Shown: in pieces, positions 15,598-23,650 of the stretch
Position numbering within the stretch: position 1 is the stretch's first letter
Layout of the letters: the number at the start of each line of letters is the position of its first letter
Origin: JBKBII01 sp046299415
GTDB lineage: Bacteria > Pseudomonadota > Gammaproteobacteria > Ectothiorhodospirales > Ectothiorhodospiraceae
DNA: 32,187 bases
Assembly (NCBI GenBank): GCA_046299415.1
Contig: JBKBII010000015.1
Location: forward strand, 1-32,187
Direction of reading: 5' to 3'
Translations under genes and position numbers: made by a program
The notes under the pieces: model-generated
The model's database searches: none
Seen by the model: only the letters and a program-made list of their open reading frames with translations
Told to the model about the DNA's origin: nothing

Positions 15598-16956
15598 ATG
15601 CGGCGAGGCGCTCCGGATTCTTGTCACGTTTGTGACTCGGGTCATCAGCCCGAGCAGCGTCCCGGGCATCGCCTTGGTCGTCTTCAGTTCGGACACCTAG
15701 GAACAACGCATCGGGCGACGCCGCAAAAAGCCTACGGTGACGGCGGACACGCCAACGACCCACTCGAACCGCAACGACGTGAGCAGCGCTACAAGGTCAC
15801 TCGGCGGATCACACTGATCGGCGCGGCGACCAACGCTTTGCTTGCCGTCATGCAAATCGGTGCCGGAGTTTGGTACGGGTCCGCTGCACTGATCGCAGAT
15901 GGCGTGCACACGCTTTCCGATCTGGCGAGTGATGCCGTCGTCCTGATCGCAGCGATTGGTGCTCGTGAAGCGCCCGATACCGGCCATCCCTACGGACACG
16001 GTCGTCTCGAAAATCTGGCGACGACCGTCGTCGCTCTCCTGTTGTTGGGCGCCGCCATTGCGATTGGCAGCGACGCCATCGGTCGCCTACGCAACCCCGC
16101 CGATCTAGCCGACCTATCGCCGTGGGTTCTGGTGTTCGCAGCGATCACCTTGATCGCCAAAGAAACGCTCTACCGACTGACTGCTCGCGCTGCTCGTCGT
16201 GTCCGCTCACCCATGCTCGAAGCGAACGCCTGGCATCATCGCTCGGATGCCGCATCGTCGCTGGTGGTTTTCATCGGCCTCGGGGTCGCCGTTGTCGGCA
16301 TCCCGGCGATGGACGCCATCGCCGCGCTTGCGGTCGCCGCGTTCATTGCCTGGCTTGCCATTCGCCTGCTCTGGAACGAAGCCAACAAGCTCGTTGACGC
16401 TGCACTGCCGGAAGCCGAAGTCGATCGCATTCGTCAAGCAGCGGCTGCCGTTCCAGGCGTGGTCGGCGTTCATGATCTGCGAACCCGTTGGTTAGGATCG
16501 AGCGCGGCATGCGACGTCCACATCGAAGTGGCATCGACCCTCTCGGTTAGCGAAGGTCATGCGATCGGCGAAGCCGTCGCAAGTGCTGTGCGCGCGACCA
16601 GCGAACCGCTCGACGACGTCACCGTACACATTGATCCTGCAGTCGAGGGCATCGAACGCGTGACTCCACCGAACATGAATCGAGCACGCCTGCTCACGGC
16701 CGTCGAAACCCGTCTTCGCGCGCACACGCCGCGTTTGCAACTGGTTGACTTGACGCTGCATGACGCCGGAGATCACATTGCGGCGATCGCCACCCTCGCG
16801 CTGGACACGCATGAAGGCATCGGCGTTACGTTGCCGGAGCTCCAGGCTCTCGACACCGCGTTGGTGACGGCACTCAACCGTGACTTCGCTGCAGAAGACC
16901 TGCCTGTGCGCTGGTCGACCTGCCTGCGATTGAGCCGACCCACGATCGTCGACTGA
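15598..16956 (+). CDS. Cation diffusion facilitator (CDF) family divalent-metal exporter
   Basis: Inner-membrane proton-driven exporter of Zn(II), Fe(II) or similar metals. Six hydrophobic segments span about residues 70-265. The transport-site motifs are HTLSD (104-108) and HHRSD (213-217), i.e. HxxxD plus HxxxD, the pattern usually linked to zinc; GHPYGHGRLEN follows the second helix as in FieF/MamB relatives. The cytoplasmic domain begins at about 270 (VDRIRQAAAAVPGVVGVHDLR), and a second segment of similar layout follows from about 350 (RARLLTAVETRLRAHTPRLQ), making the C-terminus longer than FieF. The ATG at 15598 is chosen because a GAG precedes it; ATGs at 15523 and 15550 are also in frame. 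About 70 hydrophilic residues precede the first helix, including CHVCDSGH. Confidence 0.92.
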   Translation: MRRGAPDSCHVCDSGHQPEQRPGHRLGRLQFGHLGTTHRATPQKAYGDGGHANDPLEPQRREQRYKVTRRITLIGAATNALLAVMQIGAGVWYGSAALIADGVHTLSDLASDAVVLIAAIGAREAPDTGHPYGHGRLENLATTVVALLLLGAAIAIGSDAIGRLRNPADLADLSPWVLVFAAITLIAKETLYRLTARAARRVRSPMLEANAWHHRSDAASSLVVFIGLGVAVVGIPAMDAIAALAVAAFIAWLAIRLLWNEANKLVDAALPEAEVDRIRQAAAAVPGVVGVHDLRTRWLGSSAACDVHIEVASTLSVSEGHAIGEAVASAVRATSEPLDDVTVHIDPAVEGIERVTPPNMNRARLLTAVETRLRAHTPRLQLVDLTLHDAGDHIAAIATLALDTHEGIGVTLPELQALDTALVTALNRDFAAEDLPVRWSTCLRLSRPTIVD

Positions 16957-17001
16957 TCCAATTCAACCCGCTCCTCACGCCTGACGATTGCGAGGCGCGT
17001 C

Positions 17002-17016
17002 GCACTACAGCGGTGC
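17002..17016. promoter_or_regulatory. NtrC-like enhancer site 1
   Basis: GCACTACAGCGGTGC fits GCAC-N7-GTGC; the surrounding 17 bases match the NtrC consensus TGCACY-N5-GGTGCA except at the first base. Highest-quality of the three sites. Confidence 0.65.
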
Positions 17017-17062
17017 ACACTCGCGCATTCCTGCACTATAAAAAACAATTTCTGATCAAATC

Positions 17063-17077
17063 GCACCAACGTCGTGC
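17063..17077. promoter_or_regulatory. NtrC-like enhancer site 2
   Basis: GCACCAACGTCGTGC fits GCAC-N7-GTGC. Its centre is 61 bases (close to six helical turns) from site 1, which suits binding on the same DNA face. Confidence 0.6.
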
Positions 17078-17104
17078 AAAAAGCAATCCCCCGGCGCACT
17101 GAGC

Positions 17105-17119
17105 GCACGATCAATGTGC
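17105..17119. promoter_or_regulatory. NtrC-like enhancer site 3
   Basis: GCACGATCAATGTGC fits GCAC-N7-GTGC. Its centre is 42 bases (four helical turns) from site 2 and about 165 bases before the sigma-54 element. Confidence 0.55.
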
Positions 17120-17275
17120 CGCGCAGCCATCGTTCAAGCAAAAAGTTCGTTCATCGCCCATCATCAGCGAGTCAAGACACTTGCGCCTCTAAACCCGTGC
17201 CCGTCGCCGTCGCTTTGATAAGTTGTACCTAAAACGCTTTCGGAGCACAGGCGACACGACTCGAGCGCAACGATC

Positions 17276-17291
17276 TGGCACGTTGTCTGCT
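17276..17291 (+). promoter_or_regulatory. Sigma-54 (RpoN) promoter of glnA
   Basis: TGGCACGTTGTCTGCT matches the sigma-54 consensus TGGCACG-N4-TTGCW at every position except one (C for the first T of TTGC), with the invariant GG and GC correctly spaced. With NtrC-like sites upstream and glnA downstream, this is a classic nitrogen-limitation control arrangement. Transcription is expected to start near 17302. Confidence 0.72.
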
Positions 17292-17581
17292 TGCCTGTTT
17301 GCCGGATCTCCAATCCTAGCGCCCGATAACGGCGCAACAATCGGATGTCGCCTCTCGAGCGGATGACCGCTAACGGTCGCCGACACCCCCGCACAATCGC
17401 TCAAAAACAGCCTTCGCGCGTCGCATACGCAGCGGCAGCGGCCGGAAGGCTCGGTATCGGCAGAAGGATCGACCTACCTGGGTCGGACACAAAGCCCTAC
17501 ACTCTCCACGCAACACCGACAACTTTCAGCACCGAATTTAGAACCACGACACTTCAACGAGACCAGCAGGAGTAACGAAAC

Positions 17582-18991
17582 ATGTCTGCAGCCGACATCC
17601 TCAACATGATCAAGGAAAAGGAAATCGAGTTCGTCGATTTCCGCTTTACCGACACTCGCGGCAAGGAACAACACGTCTCTGTTCCTGCGCGTCAGGTCGA
17701 TGAAGGCACGTTTGAGGACGGCAAGATGTTCGACGGCTCGTCGATCGCCGGCTGGAAGGGCATCAATGAATCCGACATGATCCTAATGCCCGACGCCGAC
17801 TCGGCCGTCATCGACCCCTTCTTCGAAGATCCGACCGTAAACATTCGCTGCAACATCATCGAACCCGCGACAATGCAGGGTTACGACCGCGATCCGCGCT
17901 CCATTGCACAACGCGCCGAGGCCTACCTGCAGTCAACGGGAGTCGCCGACACCGCGCTGTTCGGGCCGGAAAACGAATTCTTCGTTTTCGACGACGTCAA
18001 GTGGGGCTCCAGCATCTCCGGCTCGTACTGCAAAGTCGATTCGTCCGAAGCGGCGTGGAACAGCGAGACCGTTTTTGAAGGCGGCAACATGGGACACCGC
18101 CCCGGGGTCAAGGGAGGCTACTTCCCTGTCCCGCCGGTCGACGCGCTGCACGATATTCGCGCGCACATGTGCCAGATCATCGAAGAAATGGGCATGGTCG
18201 CCGAAGTTCACCACCACGAGGTGGCGACTGCAGGACAGTGCGAAATCGGGGTCGGCGCCGCGACGCTGACGCGCAAGGCTGACGAAGTTCAGATCCTCAA
18301 GTACATCGTGCAGAACGTCGCCCACATGCACGGCAAAACCGCCACCTTCATGCCGAAGCCTATCGTCGGTGACAACGGATCGGGCATGCACATCCACATG
18401 TCGCTCGGCAAAGACGGGAAAAACCTCTTCGCGGGCGATCTCTACGGCGGCCTCTCCGAAACCGCCCTGTTCTACATCGGCGGCGTGATCAAGCACGCCC
18501 ACGCGCTGAACGCGTTCACCAACGCCTCGACCAACAGCTACAAGCGCCTGGTTCCCGGCTTCGAAGCGCCCGTGATGCTCGCGTACTCCGCCCGCAACCG
18601 CTCGGCGTCGATCCGCATTCCGTTCGTGATGAACCCAAAGGGCCGTCGCATCGAAGTGCGCTTCCCGGACTCGACCGCCAACCCCTACCTCGCGTTCTCG
18701 GCGCTGATGATGGCCGGCCTCGACGGCATCCTGAACAAGATCCATCCGGGCGAGGCGATGGACAAGAACCTCTACGACCTGCCGCCAGAAGAAGAAAAGA
18801 ACATTCCCCAGGTTTGCCATGCGCTCGATCAGGCGCTGCGCGCTCTCGACAACGATCGCGGATTCCTCACCGCCGGTGGTGTGTTCACTGACGACATGAT
18901 CGACGCTTATGTCGCCCTGAAGATGGAAGAAGTCACCCGTTTGCGGATGACCACTCATCCGGTCGAGTTCGATCTGTACTACTCGCTTTGA
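17582..18991 (+). CDS. glnA: Glutamine synthetase, type I (adenylylatable)
   Basis: Cytoplasmic dodecameric enzyme joining ammonia to glutamate with ATP, the entry point of nitrogen assimilation. The 469 residues equal the usual GSI-beta length. Typical motifs appear in order: FVDFRFTDTRGKEQH, MFDGSSIAGWKGI, FGPENEFFVFDDV, a metal/substrate segment with AEVHHHEVATAGQCEIG, NGSGMHIHMSLG, KRLVPGFEAPV, NRSASIRIP and RRIEVRFPD. Tyr398 in NLYDLPPEE is the adenylylation site, which marks the GSI-beta class controlled by GlnE and PII. AGGAG at 17568-17572 ends nine bases before the ATG. Transcription is probably sigma-54/NtrC dependent and ends at 19083-19106. No ntrBC or PII gene is in the window. 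Confidence 0.98.
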   Translation: MSAADILNMIKEKEIEFVDFRFTDTRGKEQHVSVPARQVDEGTFEDGKMFDGSSIAGWKGINESDMILMPDADSAVIDPFFEDPTVNIRCNIIEPATMQGYDRDPRSIAQRAEAYLQSTGVADTALFGPENEFFVFDDVKWGSSISGSYCKVDSSEAAWNSETVFEGGNMGHRPGVKGGYFPVPPVDALHDIRAHMCQIIEEMGMVAEVHHHEVATAGQCEIGVGAATLTRKADEVQILKYIVQNVAHMHGKTATFMPKPIVGDNGSGMHIHMSLGKDGKNLFAGDLYGGLSETALFYIGGVIKHAHALNAFTNASTNSYKRLVPGFEAPVMLAYSARNRSASIRIPFVMNPKGRRIEVRFPDSTANPYLAFSALMMAGLDGILNKIHPGEAMDKNLYDLPPEEEKNIPQVCHALDQALRALDNDRGFLTAGGVFTDDMIDAYVALKMEEVTRLRMTTHPVEFDLYYSL

Positions 18992-19082
18992 CGGCCCTCA
19001 CCGGGCTAGCCCCTCCGCAGCACTTATGCGGACGGTCGGATCGGCCGAGGCCAGTAACCGGTGCTTGATCAAGCGATCGACG

Positions 19083-19106
19083 AGGCCACCTTCGGGTGGC
19101 CTTTTT
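19083..19106 (+). terminator. Intrinsic terminator of glnA
   Basis: An 8-bp stem AGGCCACC/GGTGGCCT closed by the very stable UUCG tetraloop (19091-19094), with a T5 run at 19102-19106. It lies 92 bases after the glnA stop and is the clearest terminator in the window. Confidence 0.88.
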
Positions 19107-19584
19107 CGTATCTGATCGAGCGAGCTCATTTCGGGGGGACAGATCGACGCCCGCACGAGAACGCCGCCCGGTGCTGCTCGAACAGAGCGACCACGCGATT
19201 TTTTGGCGGCCGCGCTGAGTCAGAACTCGCGCTCATCGGCGATTCGGGCGCGAAGAAACGAAAGCCTTCACGGCGAGCGTATCAATGACGTCGGTCAGAC
19301 CCCGCAACCTCGATCAAGTGTCTCGTTCGGAGGACCGCGTACGAATGGCGATGAATCGCTCTGCGCGGCCGGGCCAACGAAACCCCTTGAAATGCCTGAT
19401 CTCGCGCGTGATTCCGCGTTGCCGGGCTGGGGCAGTTTTCTGCTCGCCGAATACCTACCACAAACCCGCCAGAGATCGCGCCTAGATCGGGTTCACGCGG
19501 TGTAACTGACCCTGTCGTGCATGTCAACGGCCGTCGCGGCGATGAAAAAACACACCCAATCAGCGTAGTCATGACCGGCCCTGC

Positions 19585-19614
19585 TTGAAAGCGACGCAGC
19601 TTATCGACCATAGT
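19585..19614 (+). promoter_or_regulatory. Possible sigma-70 promoter of trxA
   Basis: TTGAAA (19585-19590, five of six consensus bases) stands 18 bases before CATAGT (19609-19614, four of six). Transcription would begin about 50 bases before the trxA start. Confidence 0.35.
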
Positions 19615-19669
19615 ATGGTGTTGTTACTCATTGCCACGCGGCATATCGCCGCCAGCGACTGGAGGCTCC

Positions 19670-19996
19670 GTGAGCGATCACATCATTGAAGTCAGCGACG
19701 CCGACTTCGAAACTGTTGTTCTGAAATCCGACACCCCCGTTCTAGTCGACTACTGGGCTGAGTGGTGTGGTCCTTGCAAAATGATCGCGCCGATCCTCGA
19801 AGAACTGGCCGAGGAATACGCCGGTCGAGTCATCATCGCGAAGATGAACATCGATGCGAATCCGAAAACGGCACCGACCTACGGCGTCCGCGGCATCCCC
19901 ACGCTGATGTTGTTCAAAAAAGGCGAAGTCGAATCCTCAAAGGTCGGCGCGCTTAGCAAAAGTCAGCTGTCGGCATTCCTCAACGAATTCGTCTGA
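19670..19996 (+). CDS. trxA: Thioredoxin 1
   Basis: A 108-residue cytoplasmic dithiol-disulfide oxidoreductase, the normal length of thioredoxin 1. The active site WCGPCK has C33 and C36, preceded by VLVDYWAEW and followed by MIAPILEELA. The cis-proline loop reads VRGIPTLMLFKKGE. The start is the GTG at 19670, because GGAGG (19661-19665) stands four bases before it and the protein then begins MSDHIIEV as in other thioredoxins. An ATG 13 codons earlier lacks a ribosome-binding site. Rho follows on the same strand, as in many gammaproteobacteria. Confidence 0.97.
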   Translation: MSDHIIEVSDADFETVVLKSDTPVLVDYWAEWCGPCKMIAPILEELAEEYAGRVIIAKMNIDANPKTAPTYGVRGIPTLMLFKKGEVESSKVGALSKSQLSAFLNEFV

Positions 19997-20429
19997 ACCT
20001 AACATGGCGACGAACAAGGGCACTTTCAAATCACCGAAAAGCGCCGGTCGCATTCCGCGACAACCGACTTGAGGACTTGCGATCCTGGGGTCCCGGGCTT
20101 TGGCTTCGAACGAGTCAACCCTCCAGCGGACCGCGCCCTCTTGCTAGACGATCGTTAGCGCCACACCCGTGTCATGCCGGACCATGCCGCGCACGACACG
20201 GGCTCGCTGGGTTAGCCCTGCGGTCGCGATGCGGCTTGCGCTGCCCTCTGAACTTCAATACACTCCGCTTGCGCTCGCGCTGCCGAGCTTGCGGTTCGTA
20301 TTTGCAATGTCCCTCCTGCAGTTCCTCTTTCTACGCTGCCCTTCCAATTCCCTGTTGCAGACGCCGTCTTGCGCCTCGAGCGCGCCGACCGCGCGCTCCT
20401 TAAGGGCACACGCTCATATCCAGGACTTC
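19997..20429. other. trxA-rho spacer (rho leader)
   Basis: This 433-base leader has no separate gene. The rho frame stays open upstream to 20169, but the extension is not rho-like. A C/T-rich, G-poor patch near 20310-20354 may be a Rho-loading site. Confidence 0.5.
20310..20354 (+). promoter_or_regulatory. C-rich rut-like patch in the rho leader
   Basis: This stretch is dense in C and T with few G and many YC dinucleotides (for example CCCTCCTGCAG, TTCCTCTTTCTAC, CCCTTCCAATTCCC), the composition Rho prefers for loading. E. coli rho is known to limit its own transcription in its leader. The same feedback is a reasonable inference here. Confidence 0.4.
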
Positions 20430-21689
20430 ATGAATCTGACTGAACTCAAGCGGAAATCCGCTGCCGAGATCATCACGCTTGCAGAAAAATCCGGGCTCGA
20501 AAACCTCTCCCGCCTACGCAAGCAAGATGTCATCTTCACCCTTCTCAAAGAGCATTCAAAAAGCGGTGAGCAAATCTACGGCGACGGAGTTCTGGAAATC
20601 CTCTCCGACGGATATGGCTTTCTCCGCGGTGCCGAAAGCTCTTATCAAGCGGGGCCAGACGACATCTATGTCAGTCCAACCCAAATTCGTCGCTTCGGTT
20701 TGCGCACCGGCGATACGATCGCCGGGTCCATTCGCCCACCGAAAGACAACGAACGCTACTTTGCTCTACTGAAAGTCAAGGAAATCAACTTCGAACACCC
20801 GGACGCCGCGCGTAATAAAGTCCTGTTCGAAAATCTCACGCCCTTGCACCCAAACAAGCGCATGCGTCTCGAGCGTGGCAACGGCTCCTCCGAGGACATT
20901 ACCGCACGCGTCATCGACATCGTCGCCCCCATCGGCCACGGCCAGCGCGGCCTGCTGGTTTCCCCGCCCAAAGCCGGGAAGACGATGATGCTGCAAAACA
21001 TCGCGCAATCGATCGCGCATAATCACCCCACCGCGTATCTTATCGTGCTTCTGATCGACGAACGGCCGGAAGAAGTCACGGAAATGTCGCGGATGGTGCG
21101 TGGCGAAGTCGTCAGCTCAACCTTCGACGAACCCGCCTCCCGTCACGTACAGGTTGCCGAAATGGTCATCGAAAAGGCCAAGCGGCTGGTCGAGCACAAA
21201 CGCGACGTCATCATCCTGCTCGACTCGATCACCCGACTCGCCCGCGCCTACAACACCGTCGTTCCGAGCTCGGGCAAAGTGCTTACTGGCGGTGTCGACG
21301 CCAACGCCCTGCATCGGCCAAAACGATTTTTTGGCGCCGCGCGCAACATCGAAGAAGGCGGCAGCCTCACGATCATCGCGACGGCTCTCGTCGACACTGG
21401 ATCCAAGATGGACGAAGTGATCTTCGAGGAATTCAAAGGCACCGGTAACATGGAAGTGCATCTCGACCGCCGCATCGCCGAACGACGCACTTACCCTGCG
21501 ATTAACGTCAACCGCTCGGGAACACGTCGGGAAGAGCTGCTGACATCGGCCGAAGAGCTGCAAAAACTCTGGATTCTCCGCAAGTTCTTGCATGGCATGG
21601 ACGAAGCTGAAGCAATGGACTTCTTGCTCGGCCGCATGCAGTCGAGTAAGTCAAACGCCGATTTCTTCGACATGATGAAGCGCGCCTGA
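20430..21689 (+). CDS. rho: Transcription termination factor Rho
   Basis: Hexameric RNA-dependent ATPase/helicase that ends transcription at Rho-dependent sites. From the ATG at 20430 the protein has 419 residues, the same as E. coli Rho, and starts MNLTELKRKSAAEIITLAE. The RNA-binding cold-shock-like domain includes GDGVLEILSDGYGFLRG (51-67). The P-loop is PPKAGKTMM (179-187), then LIDERPEEVTEM and the Walker B region RDVIILLDSITRLARAYNTV, the Q/R loops and ERRTYPAINVNRSGTRREELL. AGGA at 20422-20425 supports this start. The longer in-frame start at 20169 would add 87 unrelated residues and is rejected. Confidence 0.98.
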   Translation: MNLTELKRKSAAEIITLAEKSGLENLSRLRKQDVIFTLLKEHSKSGEQIYGDGVLEILSDGYGFLRGAESSYQAGPDDIYVSPTQIRRFGLRTGDTIAGSIRPPKDNERYFALLKVKEINFEHPDAARNKVLFENLTPLHPNKRMRLERGNGSSEDITARVIDIVAPIGHGQRGLLVSPPKAGKTMMLQNIAQSIAHNHPTAYLIVLLIDERPEEVTEMSRMVRGEVVSSTFDEPASRHVQVAEMVIEKAKRLVEHKRDVIILLDSITRLARAYNTVVPSSGKVLTGGVDANALHRPKRFFGAARNIEEGGSLTIIATALVDTGSKMDEVIFEEFKGTGNMEVHLDRRIAERRTYPAINVNRSGTRREELLTSAEELQKLWILRKFLHGMDEAEAMDFLLGRMQSSKSNADFFDMMKRA

Positions 21690-21711
21690 CCACCTGCTGA
21701 AAGAAGCGCTC

Positions 21712-21731
21712 AGTCGGCATCCGTGCCGACT
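21712..21731. terminator. Hairpin between convergent rho and reductase genes
   Basis: A perfect 8-bp stem AGTCGGCA/TGCCGACT with a 4-base loop, 22 bases after the rho stop and 22 bases from the end of the convergent reductase gene. It lacks a U-tract on either strand, so its role as a terminator is uncertain. Confidence 0.4.
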
Positions 21732-21753
21732 CGCCGCCGGGCGATCTCGTCCT

Positions 21754-22767
21754 CTAGTCAGCGGCGGGAGCAAAGCTGTCGTAGAACAAGCGATCATCGG
21801 GCAGGCCAGCGGCGAGAAAAGCCTTGCGACAGGATTCGATCATCGGCGGCGGCCCTGCCATGTAAACATCAAACGCCTCAAGATTAGGCTGCTGCGCCAA
21901 CAACGCGTCGGCGGGGTAGCCTGCAGTAGCCGGGACACCAACCAACTCGAAGGTTGCAGGCGCATCGCTGACCACTGGAATGAACCGCAAACCGTCTGCG
22001 ACACGCTGTTCGAGCCACGCCTTACGGTAGAACCCGACCTCGTCGCGCGCGCCCCACACCAGCGTGTCACTCGCCAGCGCGCCCTTATCAGCAAGCGCGT
22101 CGATCATGCCCTGGATCGGGCCGAAGCCAGTTCCCCCTGCGACAAAGATCCGCGGACGGACCGATTCCTCATCGATGAAAAAGCGGCCCAACGGCCCCTC
22201 AAAGCGCAGTAAATCCTTTTCTTTCAGCGCTGAGAAAACGCGCTCTGAAAATGCGCCGCCGGGTAGATGGCGCACGTGGATCTCGATTAACGCATCGTCT
22301 GCGGTACTCGCGATCGAATAGCTTCTACGGCTGCCATCGCGCAACAGAATGTCGAGGTATTGGCCCGGAAGAAACGCCAGCTTTTCGGTAGCGGGCAGCT
22401 GTAGGCGGACGATCATGACGTCCGGTGCAACCTTCTCGAGGGACGCAACGCGGCACGGCAGCGTTTTGACGACGATGTTTTTCGCAGCGCCGATCTCACG
22501 AATTTCGATCTCGAGATCATCGAGCGCGACCGCTTGACAGAACAACGCATAGCCGTCGGTAATTTCGGCTTCGGTGATGCCCGGTGGCTTACGCGGGCCA
22601 TGATCGACTTCACCTGACAAAACGCGACCCTTACACGACCCGCAAGCGCCATTGCGGCAGCCGTAAGGGAACGCGAAACCTTGCCGCAGCGCCGCTTCGA
22701 GAATCCGCTCATCATCATCGACTTCGAAGCGATGTCCACTGGGTTGAATCGTGACGTCAAACGCCAT
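21754..22767 (-). CDS. 2Fe-2S ferredoxin-type flavin reductase (AscD/CDP-6-deoxy-glucoseen reductase-like)
   Basis: A 337-residue soluble electron-transfer protein. The N-terminal ferredoxin domain (1-95) carries the cluster ligands C37, C42, C45 and C77 (CRNGACGSCKG and FCQA). The FAD domain has RSYSIAS (148-154) and the NAD(P)H domain has VAGGTGFGPIQGM (209-222), ending with the FDVYMAGPPPMIE motif. Its closest named type is the reductase annotated as CDP-6-deoxy-delta-3,4-glucoseen reductase, often beside rho and ubiD in gammaproteobacteria. Here it is convergent with rho and no ubiD is present. No deoxysugar genes are nearby, so a general NAD(P)H-flavin/iron-sulfur reductase role is more likely. 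AGGAG precedes the ATG by nine bases. Confidence 0.92.
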   Translation of the reverse strand: MAFDVTIQPSGHRFEVDDDERILEAALRQGFAFPYGCRNGACGSCKGRVLSGEVDHGPRKPPGITEAEITDGYALFCQAVALDDLEIEIREIGAAKNIVVKTLPCRVASLEKVAPDVMIVRLQLPATEKLAFLPGQYLDILLRDGSRRSYSIASTADDALIEIHVRHLPGGAFSERVFSALKEKDLLRFEGPLGRFFIDEESVRPRIFVAGGTGFGPIQGMIDALADKGALASDTLVWGARDEVGFYRKAWLEQRVADGLRFIPVVSDAPATFELVGVPATAGYPADALLAQQPNLEAFDVYMAGPPPMIESCRKAFLAAGLPDDRLFYDSFAPAAD

Positions 22768-23024
22768 TTAGCCTGCTCCTGATTGCAACAGGCTTCTATT
22801 TTGCCGACTCACCAGCCGGACGTCGCAAACCCGGACACACCATCGAACTCCGACGACTCGAGCGATGCGGGGCGCGACCCAGCGGCACGCGACCGTTTCC
22901 GACGTCACCTGCCATCCAATGCCCGTCGTCGCAGAATCAACGCAGCCGCCTCTACCCACTGACCGCGGGAGCGAGAAAACGCTACGCGCTCACCCGCGAC
23001 GACCGATCCCACTGCTCCCTCGCA

Positions 23025-23405
23025 TCACGGGGTCGAGACGCCACCCATCCCAAGGAACGTCAATCCACCCATAAGGAATCCGATCAGCACGAAAAAAATC
23101 TGGATCAACATCACGACGCCGAAAATCGTGAAGTAGGTCTTGAGCTTCACCAAGGATTGACGCGCTTCGCGTGAGTCATGTGTCTCGTAAGCGCGTTGCG
23201 CCGCGCCCGCCGCCTGCATCAACATGACACCCGCCCAGATGGGAATCCACGCAAACAGCAAGCCGACGATCGTCAACGCCACGAGAATGCCTGAAAGGAT
23301 CAGCAAAACGCCGATCAACTTCATCCAGAACTTGGCGCGGAACAGCGGCTCAATAATGTCGACGAGAGGAAGTTCGTGGGTCGAAGGTTGTGGGTCGATG
23401 GACAT
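23025..23405 (-). CDS. Small membrane protein, DUF5362-like
   Basis: A 126-residue protein with three hydrophobic segments: about 29-48 (KLIGVLLILSGILVALTIVG), 50-66 (LFAWIPIWAGVMLMQAA) and 92-122 (FTIFGVVMLIQIFFVLIGFLMGG). The charged linker AYETHDSREARQSLVKLKTY lies between the second and third. The layout and the WIPIWAGVMLMQAA stretch resemble the DUF5362 family, from memory and not searched. Function unknown. GGGAGA stands six bases before the ATG. It sits between the GGDEF/EAL gene and the reductase on the same strand, with gaps of about 250 bases on each side. Confidence 0.8.
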   Translation of the reverse strand: MSIDPQPSTHELPLVDIIEPLFRAKFWMKLIGVLLILSGILVALTIVGLLFAWIPIWAGVMLMQAAGAAQRAYETHDSREARQSLVKLKTYFTIFGVVMLIQIFFVLIGFLMGGLTFLGMGGVSTP

Positions 23406-23650
23406 CTAGCGTCTCCCGAAACGGAAACTCGCCAGGCCCAGCGCCAGACGAGCAAAAAGCCCTACGTTCGAAGGACCTATACCATAAACCGGATTCGCGG
23501 CGGCGGCCATCTGACAAAAGGCGGATGGCGACACTCATATCGTTCAACGCGGGGCGATCACCGAACGGCTGCGACTGTGATCGACAAAGGGGTTGTGTCG
23601 CCAAGCCTCAGGCCCTTGGTCTGGGCGATTGGAGGGTCAGGACTAAGGTG

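Larger units (their letters stand above)
16957..17581. other. glnA control region
   Basis: There is no gene in these 625 bases. They hold three NtrC-like sites (17002-17016, 17063-17077, 17105-17119) and a sigma-54 promoter-like element (17276-17291), giving a predicted 5' leader of about 280 bases. A weak TACACT (17498-17503) could be part of a second promoter. Confidence 0.6.
18992..19669. other. Intergenic region between glnA and trxA
   Basis: No gene is supported in these 678 bases. They contain the glnA terminator (19083-19106) and a possible trxA promoter (19585-19614). Confidence 0.55.

Noticed and set aside
20169..20429. N-terminal extension of Rho by 87 residues or a separate leader peptide
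   Set aside because: The frame runs into rho with no stop, so it is not a separate peptide. The residues are unlike Rho, and the ATG at 20430 has a good ribosome-binding site and gives the standard 419 residues.
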